Shown: one piece after another, positions 17,114 through 25,941 of the stretch
Layout: every line of letters begins with the position of its first letter
Numbering within the stretch: position 1 is the stretch's first letter
NCBI GenBank assembly: GCA_016708315.1
Contig: JADJGC010000023.1
Location: forward strand, 682,001 to 746,000
Origin: a bacterium
GTDB lineage: Bacteria; Zixibacteria; MSB-5A5; CAIYYT01
Direction: 5' to 3'
DNA: 64,000 bases
The notes under the pieces: model-generated
The model's input: only the letters and a program-made list of their open reading frames with translations
Database searches by the model: none
What the model was told of the DNA's origin: nothing
Made by a program: the position numbers and the translations under genes

Positions 17114-17555
17114 GTTGATGCACCTCCTCGGCATTGGGATCGAAATGGTAGTCGTGCAGTTCCAATGGTCCCAAGGCACGAATCTGTTCGGTGAATTCCG
17201 TAATCACTTCCTGGAATCGACCGCCTTCAGAGGCCGAAACCCACTCAAGGCGCATGCGATTGCGATCGATACCCAATTGCTGAAGCAACAACTGCGTAAG
17301 CGGCATCCGACGCATGCACTTGTAGTTGCCTTCGATATAGTGGCAATCGCCGGGATGACAACCGCAAATCAACACCCCATCGGCTCCGCGGCGGAAAGCG
17401 TCCAGAATGAACGCTGGATCGACTCGACCTGAGCACATGACACGGATGCTGGTCACGTTGGGCGGATAGTGCATTCGCGCAGTGCCGGCTAAGTCAGCGC
17501 CGGTATAACTGCACCAATTGCAGAGAAAGCCGACTATTCTTGGTTCAAAGCTCAT
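17106..17555 (-). CDS. mvhD: Methyl-viologen-reducing hydrogenase delta subunit (MvhD)
   Basis: MvhD is the small [2Fe-2S] protein that passes electrons from the MvhAG hydrogenase to HdrA. The 149-residue length and the cysteines are typical: FLCNWCSYTGADLAG near the start, then RVMCSGRVD, LICGCHPGDCHY and YKCMRR. It overlaps the upstream NuoG/HdrA fusion gene by 4 nt (ATGA), which fits a direct contact between the two products. MvhD is the usual partner of the C-terminal part of HdrA, and here it sits next to the gene carrying exactly that half. Confidence 0.95.
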   Translation of the reverse strand: MSFEPRIVGFLCNWCSYTGADLAGTARMHYPPNVTSIRVMCSGRVDPAFILDAFRRGADGVLICGCHPGDCHYIEGNYKCMRRMPLTQLLLQQLGIDRNRMRLEWVSASEGGRFQEVITEFTEQIRALGPLELHDYHFDPNAEEVHQHV

Positions 17556-19312
17556 GACAATATCCCCTCGATCTGCGCATAGATTTGTTCATCGGTGAAG
17601 TGACGTCCCTTGATTGCACCTGAAGGACAGGCGGCGACGCAGGTGCCGCAAGCCTTGCATAGTGCGGAATTGACATGGCTGATCTTCTTTTCGGGATCGA
17701 AGTCGATGGCGTGATACGGACACATGTCGTTACAGATCTTACAGCCGGAACATAACTCGTCCTGCACTTCCGCATAGGTAGCATCCATTAAAACTTCGCC
17801 TTGGCACAGAAGCTTCATCACTTGTGCAGCAGCAGCCGAGCCTTGCGCAACCGAATCTGGAATATCCTTGGCGCCCTGACACACACCTGCAAGGAAAATG
17901 CCCTCTGTCGAAGTTGACACCGGAGCCAGTTTTGGATGCGATTCGATAAACCAGCCGTCAGCGCCGGTGGAGATATTGAACCGACGTGCCATCTCCTTTG
18001 CATCGGCGCGTGCCTCCAGCGCGGTACACAGCACAATCATGTCGACCGGTACTTCGCGATACTTGCCGATCATTGTGTCTTCGCAACGAACAATCAATGC
18101 ACCGTCGGCTTTCTGTGCTTGACTCGCCGGTGCAACCTCCGCGCCCTTTCCGCGAATGACATTGCCGCCCTCGTCGAGAATGCGCTGATAGAATTCCTCG
18201 TAGCCCTTGCCGAAGGCGCGCATATCAATGTAGAATTGATAGACGTCAGCTTTGGTCTTCTCCATGATCAAATGCGAGAATTTGAGCGCGTACATACAGC
18301 ACACGCGGCTGCAGTACTTGTGGTGATTTTCGTCGCGACTCCCAATGCAGTGAATGATCGCAATTCGGCGCGGCTCTTCCCCATTCTCCAGATAGATCTT
18401 TCCGCCGGTTGGACCGGCAGCATTGTTCATTCGTTCAAATTCAATTGAAGAAACGACATTCGGGTATTTTCCATAACCGTACTGTTTCATTGGCGTTGGA
18501 TCGAAATCATCGAAGCCGGTTGCCAGCACGACGGCGCCAACTTCGATTTCCTCAATCTCGGCCCGGTCGCCGTAGTCGATGCAGTCCTTTGGGCAGACTT
18601 TGGCGCAAATCATACAGCCGCCGGTCTTGTAGTGGATGCAGTTCTCGCGAACGATGTATGGCACGTTCGGGACTGCTTGACGGAACGGCAGAGTGATTGC
18701 CGCGTTCGGGCCAAGTCCCAACTCGCGGTGATTGATTGCTCTTTCTTCGATATCCTGCATTTTGATATGTCCGGTCGGACAGTGCTTGGCGCATGCGCCG
18801 CAAAGAATGCAGGCCTCGGAGTTGAGATGAAACGGCGTTGATACATCCCGGTCGCGGCCGCGATTGACAAATGTCAATGCATGAGCACCGACTACTTCGT
18901 CGCAAATGCGAACACACAAGCCGCAAAGAATGCAGGTATAGGTCCCGTGTCCCCAGCGCGGTACCTTGACACCGAACTTCGTCGCCATACGTTCGAGTAG
19001 CGGCACCGGGGCGCAATTTGCCATCAGCATTTCCAGATTCGTGCGTCGTGCATTGATCACGCGCGGAGTATCGGTGTAGATTTCGAGACCTTCCCATGCC
19101 GGATAATTGCAGGCGGTTACAATCTTGCTCCAGCCCTTTCCGTTTCGTGCCTCGACCACGCAGATTCGGCAAGCCGCGTAAGGACTCATGTGCGGATAGT
19201 AGCACAGGGTTGGAATTTCGATTCCGAGCGACTGTGCAGCGCCAAGCACATAGGAGCCTTCTTCGACTTCGATCACCTGGCTATCTATTTTGATCTTAAC
19301 TGTTGTCATCAT
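17552..19312 (-). CDS. Fusion of a NuoG/HoxU-like iron-sulfur module to the C-terminal half of HdrA
   Basis: Residues 1-80 form a plant-type [2Fe-2S] domain with Cys37, Cys48, Cys51 and Cys68. Residues 127-182 hold two [4Fe-4S] sites (CILCGLCVRIC and CILCGACAKHC) as in HoxU or NuoG. From about residue 196 the sequence is the C-terminal part of HdrA: LGLGPNAAITLPFRQAVP, an inserted cluster site, EVGAVVLATGFDDFDP, YCSRVCCMYALK, RAFGKGYEEFY, LAGVCQGAKDIPDSVAQ and two final [4Fe-4S] motifs (residues 521-531 and 552-562). The FAD GxGxxG half is absent; it is encoded separately at 21852-22817. The 586-residue product should link the NADH-reactive NuoEF module, MvhD and the FAD half. The start follows GGAGA, and an ATG one codon on is equally good. 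Confidence 0.9.
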   Translation of the reverse strand: MMTTVKIKIDSQVIEVEEGSYVLGAAQSLGIEIPTLCYYPHMSPYAACRICVVEARNGKGWSKIVTACNYPAWEGLEIYTDTPRVINARRTNLEMLMANCAPVPLLERMATKFGVKVPRWGHGTYTCILCGLCVRICDEVVGAHALTFVNRGRDRDVSTPFHLNSEACILCGACAKHCPTGHIKMQDIEERAINHRELGLGPNAAITLPFRQAVPNVPYIVRENCIHYKTGGCMICAKVCPKDCIDYGDRAEIEEIEVGAVVLATGFDDFDPTPMKQYGYGKYPNVVSSIEFERMNNAAGPTGGKIYLENGEEPRRIAIIHCIGSRDENHHKYCSRVCCMYALKFSHLIMEKTKADVYQFYIDMRAFGKGYEEFYQRILDEGGNVIRGKGAEVAPASQAQKADGALIVRCEDTMIGKYREVPVDMIVLCTALEARADAKEMARRFNISTGADGWFIESHPKLAPVSTSTEGIFLAGVCQGAKDIPDSVAQGSAAAAQVMKLLCQGEVLMDATYAEVQDELCSGCKICNDMCPYHAIDFDPEKKISHVNSALCKACGTCVAACPSGAIKGRHFTDEQIYAQIEGILS

Positions 19313-19318
19313 CTTCTC

Positions 19319-21334
19319 CTATGCCACGCCCGAAGGTTGTTTCGCGGTTTCCTTGGGCTGCCAAATCTCCCGTGCGCGCTGCTGAATCTTGTCGCCCTCT
19401 CCGCGCTTGACGCGTTTGATCGAGTTGTAGCGACAAATCTGATAGCACGCGCCGCACTGTATGCACTTGTCCTGAATGATCATGTGCAGACGTTTGGGCT
19501 CGCCGACAATCGCATTGGTCGGACACGGCTTGACACAAGCATGACAGCCAGTGCAAGTGTTATCGATGGCGTGAGCCACCAGTTCCTTGCAGACACCCGC
19601 CGGACACCGCTTATCGCGAACGTGCGCGATGTACTCCTGGCGGAAATAACGGATTGTCGAAAGCACCGGATTTGGCGCCGAACCTCCGAGCTGGCACAAG
19701 CTGGTATCGATGATTACCTGCGAGAGTTCTTCGAGATATTCGATATCTTCCATCGTACCGTTGCCTTCGCAGATTTTATTGAGGATGTTGAGCATAACGA
19801 CAATGCCTTCGCGGCACGGGACGCACTTACCGCAAGATTCTTCCTGCAGGAATTTCAGGAAGTAACGCGCGACATCGACCATACAGGAATCTTCATCCAT
19901 CACGATCATGCCGCCGGATCCCATCATCGAACCGGCTTTGGTGAGTTCATCAAAGTCCACAGGCAAATCGAGAAGGCTCACTGGTTCATCCTCTTCCCGA
20001 ATATCGCCGTGGGCAACCATGCTGGCGTGAACAGAGGATTCCGATGTTTCCACAATCAGAGTGCCGCCGGACGGCCCGCCGGTTTGAACAGCTTTGAATC
20101 GTTTCTTGTTCGGGACACCGCCGCCGATGTCGTAGAGAATTTCGCGCAGCGTGATTCCCATCGGTACTTCGACAAGACCGGTGTTGTTGATCTTGCCGGT
20201 CAGTGCAAAGACCTTTGTACCTTTCGAATTGGCTGTGCCAATGGCAGCAAACTTCTCTGCACCTTTTTCAATGATGACTGGGATATTCGCCCACGTCTCG
20301 ACATTGTTCAAATTGGACGGTTTCTCCCAGAGCCCGGCCTCGACGGTGTGGATGTACTTCGCGCGCGGTTCTCCGACCTTTCCTTCCAGCGATGCCATCA
20401 GCGCAGTTGACTCGCCGCAGACAAACGCTCCACCGCCGCGGGAGATTTCGATCTCGAAATTGAACCCGGTCCCGAGGATGTTCTGCCCTACCAGTCCATA
20501 CTCGCGTGCTTGGTGCATGGCAATGGTCAGATTCTTTACGGCAAGCGGATACTCGTTGCGGACATAGACGAATCCATCGCTGCTACCGATTGCGAACGCG
20601 CCAATGACCATCCCTTCGATGACCATATGCGGATTGCCCTCGAGTAGCGAGCGATCCATAAACGCGCCCGGATCGCCTTCGTCAGCGTTGCAGATGATAT
20701 ACTTCGGCTCGCCTTTGGCCTGCCGACACGACTCCCATTTTCTGCCCGTGGGATAGCCACCGCCTCCGCGACCACGCAATCCGGATTTCTTGACTTCATC
20801 AATTACCTGCTCCGGGCTCATTTGCGTCAGCGCCTGAACCATTGCTTGATAGCCGCCAAGCAGGATGTAGTCATTGATTGACGTCGGATCCATAAATCCG
20901 TTCCGCCCGAAAATCAGGCGCATCTGCTTTTTGTAGAATGGAATATCCTTCTCAAGCTTTATGACCTGTTGCGACTGCGGATCGCGATAGAGAAGTTTGT
21001 TAACCAGATGCCCGCCCTTGACTGTCTGATCCCAGATCAGTTTCGCATCAGCCGGACGTACTTTCTGATAAAAGATGCCCTGGGGTTGAACGACAACCAA
21101 TGGGCCGCGCTCGCAGAAACCATGGCAACCGGTGGTCTTGATCTCGACCTCGTTTTCCATGTGGTCCTTGGCAATCTCTTCACGAAACACCTTTGTTACT
21201 GCCGCACAGCCGCATGCCAGACAGCCGGTCCCGGCGCAGACTGTTAGTACCGTCTTGTTCGCATTTCGATCACTGCGAATCTTCTCGCGCAGTTTTGCCA
21301 AGTCCTTAGGAGATTGAAGCTTAATTTCCAACAT
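19319..21334 (-). CDS. nuoF: NADH dehydrogenase-type flavoprotein NuoF/HndC with extra clusters
   Basis: This FMN subunit exchanges electrons with NAD(H). The 671-residue protein is the long form seen in bifurcating hydrogenases and related complexes. An N-terminal thioredoxin-like [2Fe-2S] domain comes first (CAGTGCLACGCAA, then TTGCHGFCERGP). The flavin and NAD domain follows (GLRGRGGGGYPTGRKW, CNADEGDPGAF), then the cluster site ESCGKCVPCREG, and two C-terminal [4Fe-4S] motifs (CTGCHACVKPC, CIQCGACYQIC). The ATG at 21334 has GGAGG seven nt upstream and shares one base with the nuoE stop. A GTG one codon earlier is possible. Confidence 0.95.
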   Translation of the reverse strand: MLEIKLQSPKDLAKLREKIRSDRNANKTVLTVCAGTGCLACGCAAVTKVFREEIAKDHMENEVEIKTTGCHGFCERGPLVVVQPQGIFYQKVRPADAKLIWDQTVKGGHLVNKLLYRDPQSQQVIKLEKDIPFYKKQMRLIFGRNGFMDPTSINDYILLGGYQAMVQALTQMSPEQVIDEVKKSGLRGRGGGGYPTGRKWESCRQAKGEPKYIICNADEGDPGAFMDRSLLEGNPHMVIEGMVIGAFAIGSSDGFVYVRNEYPLAVKNLTIAMHQAREYGLVGQNILGTGFNFEIEISRGGGAFVCGESTALMASLEGKVGEPRAKYIHTVEAGLWEKPSNLNNVETWANIPVIIEKGAEKFAAIGTANSKGTKVFALTGKINNTGLVEVPMGITLREILYDIGGGVPNKKRFKAVQTGGPSGGTLIVETSESSVHASMVAHGDIREEDEPVSLLDLPVDFDELTKAGSMMGSGGMIVMDEDSCMVDVARYFLKFLQEESCGKCVPCREGIVVMLNILNKICEGNGTMEDIEYLEELSQVIIDTSLCQLGGSAPNPVLSTIRYFRQEYIAHVRDKRCPAGVCKELVAHAIDNTCTGCHACVKPCPTNAIVGEPKRLHMIIQDKCIQCGACYQICRYNSIKRVKRGEGDKIQQRAREIWQPKETAKQPSGVA

Positions 21335-21855
21335 CACTTCGCCTCCTCTGGTTTACGAACCCGCCCGGCGCGAACATCGTTGAGCATTGTCTCGGTTTTC
21401 GATACGGTCATGTTGCCGTAGTAGACTTCATTCGCAGTCACCAGTGGCCCAAGTGCGCATGCGCCGAGGCAATTGACGGTTTCAAGGCTGATTTCGCCGT
21501 CTGGTGTGGTCTCACCGGGCATGATCTTCAAGTCGCGCTCGAGTTTATCAACTATGACGGTCGCTTGACGAACGTGGCACGCGGTACCGGTGCATACACA
21601 AATGTGATTCTTGCCTTTGGGTTTGAGACTGAATGTTCGATAAAACGTCGCCACACCATAAATCTGAGCCAGCGGTAGTTTCATCGTTTTTGAAACAGCC
21701 CGAAGAGCGGACTCCGGCAAGTATCGGTAATGCTTCTGAATGTCCTGCAATATCATTATGAGCGCCGAAGGCTTGGCGCCGTACTCTGCGACAATCTGAT
21801 CAATCGCTTCTTGAACATCGTAGCCTTCCTGCTCGGTATTAATCATAGTCGTCAT
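21334..21855 (-). CDS. nuoE: NuoE-like [2Fe-2S] subunit
   Basis: This is the 24-kDa-type partner of NuoF with a thioredoxin-like fold. The 173-residue protein has the usual helical N-terminus, PLAQIYGVATFYRTF, and the four cluster cysteines in CTGTACHVR and VNCLGACALGP. It overlaps the HdrA N-half gene by 4 nt (ATGA) and its stop touches nuoF. The two NADH-module genes are thus inserted between the two halves of HdrA, which suggests the diaphorase module docks onto HdrA. Confidence 0.96.
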   Translation of the reverse strand: MTTMINTEQEGYDVQEAIDQIVAEYGAKPSALIMILQDIQKHYRYLPESALRAVSKTMKLPLAQIYGVATFYRTFSLKPKGKNHICVCTGTACHVRQATVIVDKLERDLKIMPGETTPDGEISLETVNCLGACALGPLVTANEVYYGNMTVSKTETMLNDVRAGRVRKPEEAK

Positions 21856-22817
21856 GACTGTTTCACCTCCGCCGGCAGTAGATCGATTTCTGGCATCGGT
21901 TGAGCCGAGGTCAGAATTGAAAGATCATGTTTCGGTCCCATCCGCCACTTGTCCTGAACATCAAGCAAACGTCCTTCTCGGTAAACTCGATCGCCCAGCA
22001 TCATGCGACGGCGCGTCGGCGTCGGAACGCTTGGACAAGCCTCGAAGCATGCGCCGCAACTATTGCATTTCGTGGCGTCAACGTATCGCGGTTTCTTCTT
22101 GAGTTTGATTGTGAAATTGCCCAGATATCCAGAGACTTCCTGAACTTCAGTCCAGGTGAGAAGTCGGATATTGGGATGCTTGCCAACAGCGACCATCTTC
22201 GGAGTCAGAATACAAGCCGCACAATCGAGTGTCGGGAATGTCTTGTCGAATTGCGCCATGTGTCCGCCGATCGTCGGTTCTTTCTCGACAAGGATCACTT
22301 TGAATCCGGCGTCGGCAATCTGAAGAGCGGCTTCAATCCCGGCGATACCACCGCCGACAATCAGTACTTGCTTCTTGATCGGAACGCGGCGCATTTCGAG
22401 CGGCTCATGAAGTCGGACTCGCGCAACTGCCGCCCTGACGAGTGCAATCGCTTTGGTGGTTGCGGCTTTGGGATCAAGCGTCACCCAACTGACTTGTTCG
22501 CGAATATTCGCCATTTCGAAAAGGTAGCGGTTGAGTTCTGCGCCTTCGCACGCCTTGCGAAAAGTCGGTTCATGCATAAGCGGACTGCAGGCTGCGACGA
22601 CAATGCGATTCAGCTTGAGTTCTCTGATGTCCTTCTGAATCAACTCTTGGCCAGGCTCCGAGCACATGAATTTGTATTGGCGGGAGACTACCACACCGGG
22701 CAGCGTTGAAGCCATATCAACGACTTTGCCGACATCAACCATCTTGGCAATGTTGTTTCCGCAGTGGCAGACATAGACGCCAACACGGATTTCTGATCCA
22801 TTTTGCGATTGGTTCAT
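21852..22817 (-). CDS. hdrA: N-terminal (FAD-binding) half of heterodisulfide reductase HdrA
   Basis: HdrA carries the FAD that bifurcates electrons. This 321-residue protein contains only the first half of the usual 650-residue HdrA: RVGVYVCHCGNNIAKMVDVG, MCSEPGQELI, ACSPLMHEPTFRKACEGA, MANIREQVSWV, the dinucleotide motif GGGIAGIEAALQIADAG, TIGGHMAQFDKTFPTLDCAA and the first ferredoxin motif CNSCGACFEACP. It then ends with about 60 residues not seen in standard HdrA. The remaining half is fused to a NuoG-like module at 17552-19312. Overlaps of 4 nt with hdrB and nuoE show it is an ordered operon member rather than a decaying fragment. Confidence 0.92.
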   Translation of the reverse strand: MNQSQNGSEIRVGVYVCHCGNNIAKMVDVGKVVDMASTLPGVVVSRQYKFMCSEPGQELIQKDIRELKLNRIVVAACSPLMHEPTFRKACEGAELNRYLFEMANIREQVSWVTLDPKAATTKAIALVRAAVARVRLHEPLEMRRVPIKKQVLIVGGGIAGIEAALQIADAGFKVILVEKEPTIGGHMAQFDKTFPTLDCAACILTPKMVAVGKHPNIRLLTWTEVQEVSGYLGNFTIKLKKKPRYVDATKCNSCGACFEACPSVPTPTRRRMMLGDRVYREGRLLDVQDKWRMGPKHDLSILTSAQPMPEIDLLPAEVKQS

Positions 22818-23695
22818 ACGGTCACCACATCTTTCATTGCCATCAACTTGGTGGGCTCAATTAGCAATTTGTCGAGTCCCAATTCCTCAGGTGACAAACC
22901 CAAAGCAATTCCGACCAAGTGAGTGAAGTAGATCACCGGGATATTGAAGCTGGTTGAATAACGCGTATTGATCTTGCCTTGGAACCCTTCGAGGTTGACG
23001 TGGCAAAGCGGACAGGCAGTTGCTATGATCTCGCCGCCGTTCTCTGCCGCTGCTAACAGCAATTCGTGGCAAAGCTTCTCGGCAATCTGCTCGTTAGTTG
23101 TCATCAACATTCCGCCGCAGCATCGCACCTTTGGAGGGTAGTTCACTGCTTCCGCACCGAGGGCGCGGATTAGTATGTCCATCGTCTGGGGATCGTCTTT
23201 GTCGTCGAAATAACCGTCAGGTCGGACAATCTGACAGCCGTAGTAAGGAGCAACCTTGAGTCCCCTTAGCGGACGTTTAACCGATTTCTTGATTGTCTCG
23301 ATTCCAATGTCATTGATTAGAATATCGAGAGGATGCCGCACCTTGACCGGCTTGGTGTATGAGAGTCCAGCGGCAGCAAGTGCCTCGTTGATTTTCTTGC
23401 CTTCTTTGGGATTCCAGGCAATTTGCTTGTTGGTCTTTCTTAGAATCGTGTAGCAACTGCTGCACGGGGCACAAATCTCAAGGCCCATTTCTTGAGCCAA
23501 GGCGAGATTGCGAGCGCTGATCGAGTAACCAACGATTTTCTTTGCCGACATGTACATCGTTGCACCGCAACAATTCCAGTCCTCGATTTCCTTCAGACCG
23601 ATTCCCAGTGCCTTGAACACGGCGCGAGTTGACTTGTCGTACGGACTTGCAGTGTGTTCGAGACTACACCCGGGATAGTAGGCATATTCTGGCAT
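22814..23695 (-). CDS. hdrB: Heterodisulfide reductase subunit B
   Basis: HdrB holds the two noncubane [4Fe-4S] clusters where the disulfide is reduced in methanogens. Both CCG motifs are complete in this 293-residue protein: YPGC, WNCCGAT and CAPCSSC in the first half; YYGC, RCCGG and CPLCH in the second. A catalytic HdrB is therefore expected, although the natural substrate in a bacterium is not known. The ATG at 23695 has GGAG seven nt upstream and shares its first base with the hdrC stop. Confidence 0.96.
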   Translation of the reverse strand: MPEYAYYPGCSLEHTASPYDKSTRAVFKALGIGLKEIEDWNCCGATMYMSAKKIVGYSISARNLALAQEMGLEICAPCSSCYTILRKTNKQIAWNPKEGKKINEALAAAGLSYTKPVKVRHPLDILINDIGIETIKKSVKRPLRGLKVAPYYGCQIVRPDGYFDDKDDPQTMDILIRALGAEAVNYPPKVRCCGGMLMTTNEQIAEKLCHELLLAAAENGGEIIATACPLCHVNLEGFQGKINTRYSTSFNIPVIYFTHLVGIALGLSPEELGLDKLLIEPTKLMAMKDVVTV

Positions 23696-24282
23696 CACAT
23701 ATCTCCAAATTCGTTAGCTTTTTTGATGATGGCTTGAATTTGATTCACGCGCTTGATTCGCTTGGGAAGTAACCCCATTCTCCCGCGCTTGATCATTGCC
23801 AGCCCGTAGCCGGCCGTCGTGAATAATTTCACAATCTGTGACCGCATAAAGTACTTCACGCCGAGACCGAGCTCATAATTGCGCCCATACTTGTAGACAT
23901 TGTTCATGAATGTCGATGACAAGCTATGGACGGGAAAGTTTTCCGGATAAATGTTTCGCTGCATGGCGATTCGTTTCAGAGCATACATTGTGTCAGTGAC
24001 TTTGATGCCGGCTGGGCATCTGACAGTACATGAATAGCAGGAAGCGCAAATCCAGATCGTCTTGCTCCGAAGGATGTCCTCTAACCTCCCAGCCCTGAAC
24101 ATCGCCACGGTCTGTCTAGGCGTGATATCCATGAATTCAGACACTGGGCAGGCACCGGTACAGGTTCCGCATTGGAGGCATTTCTTGATCTTGTGCCCAT
24201 CTGGAAAGGTGTCTACCTGTCCCCAGAATGCTGCACGCAACTCGGACTCAGACGGCGAGAAGGCCTTGATTGCTTCAGTCAT
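23695..24282 (-). CDS. hdrC: Heterodisulfide reductase subunit C
   Basis: HdrC passes electrons from HdrA to HdrB through two [4Fe-4S] clusters. The 195-residue protein has the motifs CLQCGTCTGACP (residues 35-46) and CASCYSCTVRCP (78-89), then a helical tail. It is the first gene of an eleven-gene minus-strand operon. The ATG follows GAGG by four nt. A palindrome-containing region of 260 bp separates it from folE and probably holds the operon promoter. Confidence 0.95.
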   Translation of the reverse strand: MTEAIKAFSPSESELRAAFWGQVDTFPDGHKIKKCLQCGTCTGACPVSEFMDITPRQTVAMFRAGRLEDILRSKTIWICASCYSCTVRCPAGIKVTDTMYALKRIAMQRNIYPENFPVHSLSSTFMNNVYKYGRNYELGLGVKYFMRSQIVKLFTTAGYGLAMIKRGRMGLLPKRIKRVNQIQAIIKKANEFGDM

Positions 24283-24373
24283 ACGACCTCAAAAAATATA
24301 AGTACTCAAAATCGGAGGGTAGCATCGACGAGGATTGCCGTGGAGTCAACTGGATGGCATTGCAACTCGGGCT

Positions 24374-24399
24374 CATCGTCGATGTTTTTATCGACGATG
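24374..24399. promoter_or_regulatory. Operator-like palindrome upstream of the hdr operon
   Basis: A perfect 10-bp inverted repeat (CATCGTCGAT / ATCGACGATG) with a 6-nt T-rich spacer lies 92 bp before hdrC. A third ATCGACGA copy is at 24324-24331. No T run follows the stem in the direction away from folE, so an operator is more likely than a terminator. Confidence 0.4.
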
Positions 24400-24542
24400 A
24401 AAATAATCGACTTTGCCGGTGACTGTCAAGAGAAATATTTCACAAAGTCACGGTATAATGTGAGACAAATAATGGCGAAGTTGTTTGGGATTCAACAAGA
24501 AGGACTGAACCGTTGGAGGGACTTTGAGTCCTATTTTAGAGT

Positions 24543-25097
24543 CTAACGACCGATTAAGTGTAGAAACTCGGCTCTTGTAGCTGGATCTTCATGAAGTTCC
24601 CCGAGCATTGACGATGTGACCATTACCGAATTTTGCTTCTCGACACCACGCATCATCATACAAAGGTGTTGCGCTTCGATGACCACGCCTACGCCAATTG
24701 CGCCTGTGTATCTTTGGATCGTGTTTGCAATCTGGCGGGTGAGATTCTCTTGAATCTGCAACCTTCTGCCGAAGACGTCAACTACGCGGGCAACCTTTGA
24801 TAGCCCGAGCACCTTTCCGTCAGGGATATATCCGACATGGCATTTTCCGAAGAACGGCAACAAGTGATGTTCGCACATTGAATAGAGCTCGATGTTTTTG
24901 ACAACGACGAGTTCGCGCGTATCCGACTCGAACAATGCATCATTGATAATGGCGCCGATATCTTCGCCATAGCCCTTCATAATGAATTCAAAGGCGCGAG
25001 CAGCGCGAGCAGGAGTCTTTTTCAGGCCCTCACGATTGGGATCTTCTCCGATGTGAGTGATCAGATTTGCGTATAGTTCTTCTAATTTCGATGTCAT
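24543..25097 (-). CDS. folE: GTP cyclohydrolase I
   Basis: FolE converts GTP to dihydroneopterin triphosphate, the first step of folate and queuosine-type pterin synthesis. The 184-residue protein is a standard short form, with the zinc site segments SMCEHHLLPFFGKCHVGY and AQHLCMMMRG, GLSKVARVVD and a C-terminal helix. The ATG at 25097 is preceded by AGGAG; the open frame upstream of it has no family similarity. It is alone, with the hdr operon downstream on the same strand. Confidence 0.97.
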   Translation of the reverse strand: MTSKLEELYANLITHIGEDPNREGLKKTPARAARAFEFIMKGYGEDIGAIINDALFESDTRELVVVKNIELYSMCEHHLLPFFGKCHVGYIPDGKVLGLSKVARVVDVFGRRLQIQENLTRQIANTIQRYTGAIGVGVVIEAQHLCMMMRGVEKQNSVMVTSSMLGELHEDPATRAEFLHLIGR

Positions 25098-25249
25098 TTC
25101 TCGTCTCTCCTGATTGTCGTACGCCGAAGCTGGTGCCCTATCGCGTCTGCGAACAGATTCGCCTGACGGGAATATACATCTATACGAAATGAAGTGTTGG
25201 AAATATCTGGTTTTTCCAAGGGATTGAAGAGACGATGTGGTCGATTTTA

Positions 25250-25807
25250 TCAGCTTGCCGGTGGCACTATCGGCAAAGCCGGATTGGCTTCGGCGGCAAT
25301 GACCATACGCAACGGCGTACCTACAACCTCGCTGGGGCTTACCATAATCGAAGTGGAACGACGAACTCGCATCCATTGCGATTGCGGTATGGTCGGGGCT
25401 AATGTCGCCTCGAATTGGTATAGCGAGAAGTTGATGTCGAAGAGCGTCTTGACATTGTAAATGAACAGTACGTTGGGCTGCTTATTGATGATCTGCGGCA
25501 AGTGCCCTTTGTTGGCATACTCGGAATAGTCGAGTTGAACAGCTTTCCGCGAGCTGTTGTGTCCGAGGAGATCACTGGGAATCTCGAAACATGCAATGAA
25601 CTTAGACTGTGAATGCGGTAACGGAATGACAGAAAAAACGGCAAGCTGCTGAATCAGTTCAACATCTTCGGGGCGGTTCGCGGTTCCAACGATACCGTTG
25701 ACAGTATGGATTACCTCGAGAAACTCCGGGGTCGAGTTTACCATGTATCGAATTGTCTTGAGGACTCCAAATGGAGTCACTGCCGCTTGACTCAGAACTT
25801 GCGTCAT
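25250..25807 (-). CDS. Hypothetical protein
   Basis: I do not recognise this 185-residue protein. It has no signal peptide, membrane span or cysteine-rich motif. The first half is mixed helix and strand (TVNGIVGTANRPEDVELIQQ), and the last 60 residues look beta-rich, ending in a hydrophobic Pro-Ala segment. The ATG at 25807 has AGGA eight nt upstream; another ATG at 25828 lacks one. It lies 152 bp before folE on the same strand, but a shared function is not evident. Confidence 0.6.
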   Translation of the reverse strand: MTQVLSQAAVTPFGVLKTIRYMVNSTPEFLEVIHTVNGIVGTANRPEDVELIQQLAVFSVIPLPHSQSKFIACFEIPSDLLGHNSSRKAVQLDYSEYANKGHLPQIINKQPNVLFIYNVKTLFDINFSLYQFEATLAPTIPQSQWMRVRRSTSIMVSPSEVVGTPLRMVIAAEANPALPIVPPAS

Positions 25808-25941
25808 AGATACATTCCTAGCCACCATTTATGGATTTGTACATAGTAGGTTTATCGGCAGAAGTAATAGAATCGTTAGGAATCAGCGAAGCGTCCCGAC
25901 AGCAACAACTCACCATAAACTGCTGCTGTGTAAAGCGTTAC

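Noticed and set aside
19190..20410. A 406-codon open frame on the plus strand, and other long frames opposite the hydrogenase/Hdr genes (for example 14748-15491 and 16911-17432)
   Set aside because: They lie antisense to well-recognised genes, have no family similarity or ribosome site, and reflect codon bias of the real genes.
24543..25376. A longer FolE starting at 25376
   Set aside because: The extra 93 residues are not family-like and lie upstream of a good ribosome site at the 25097 ATG.
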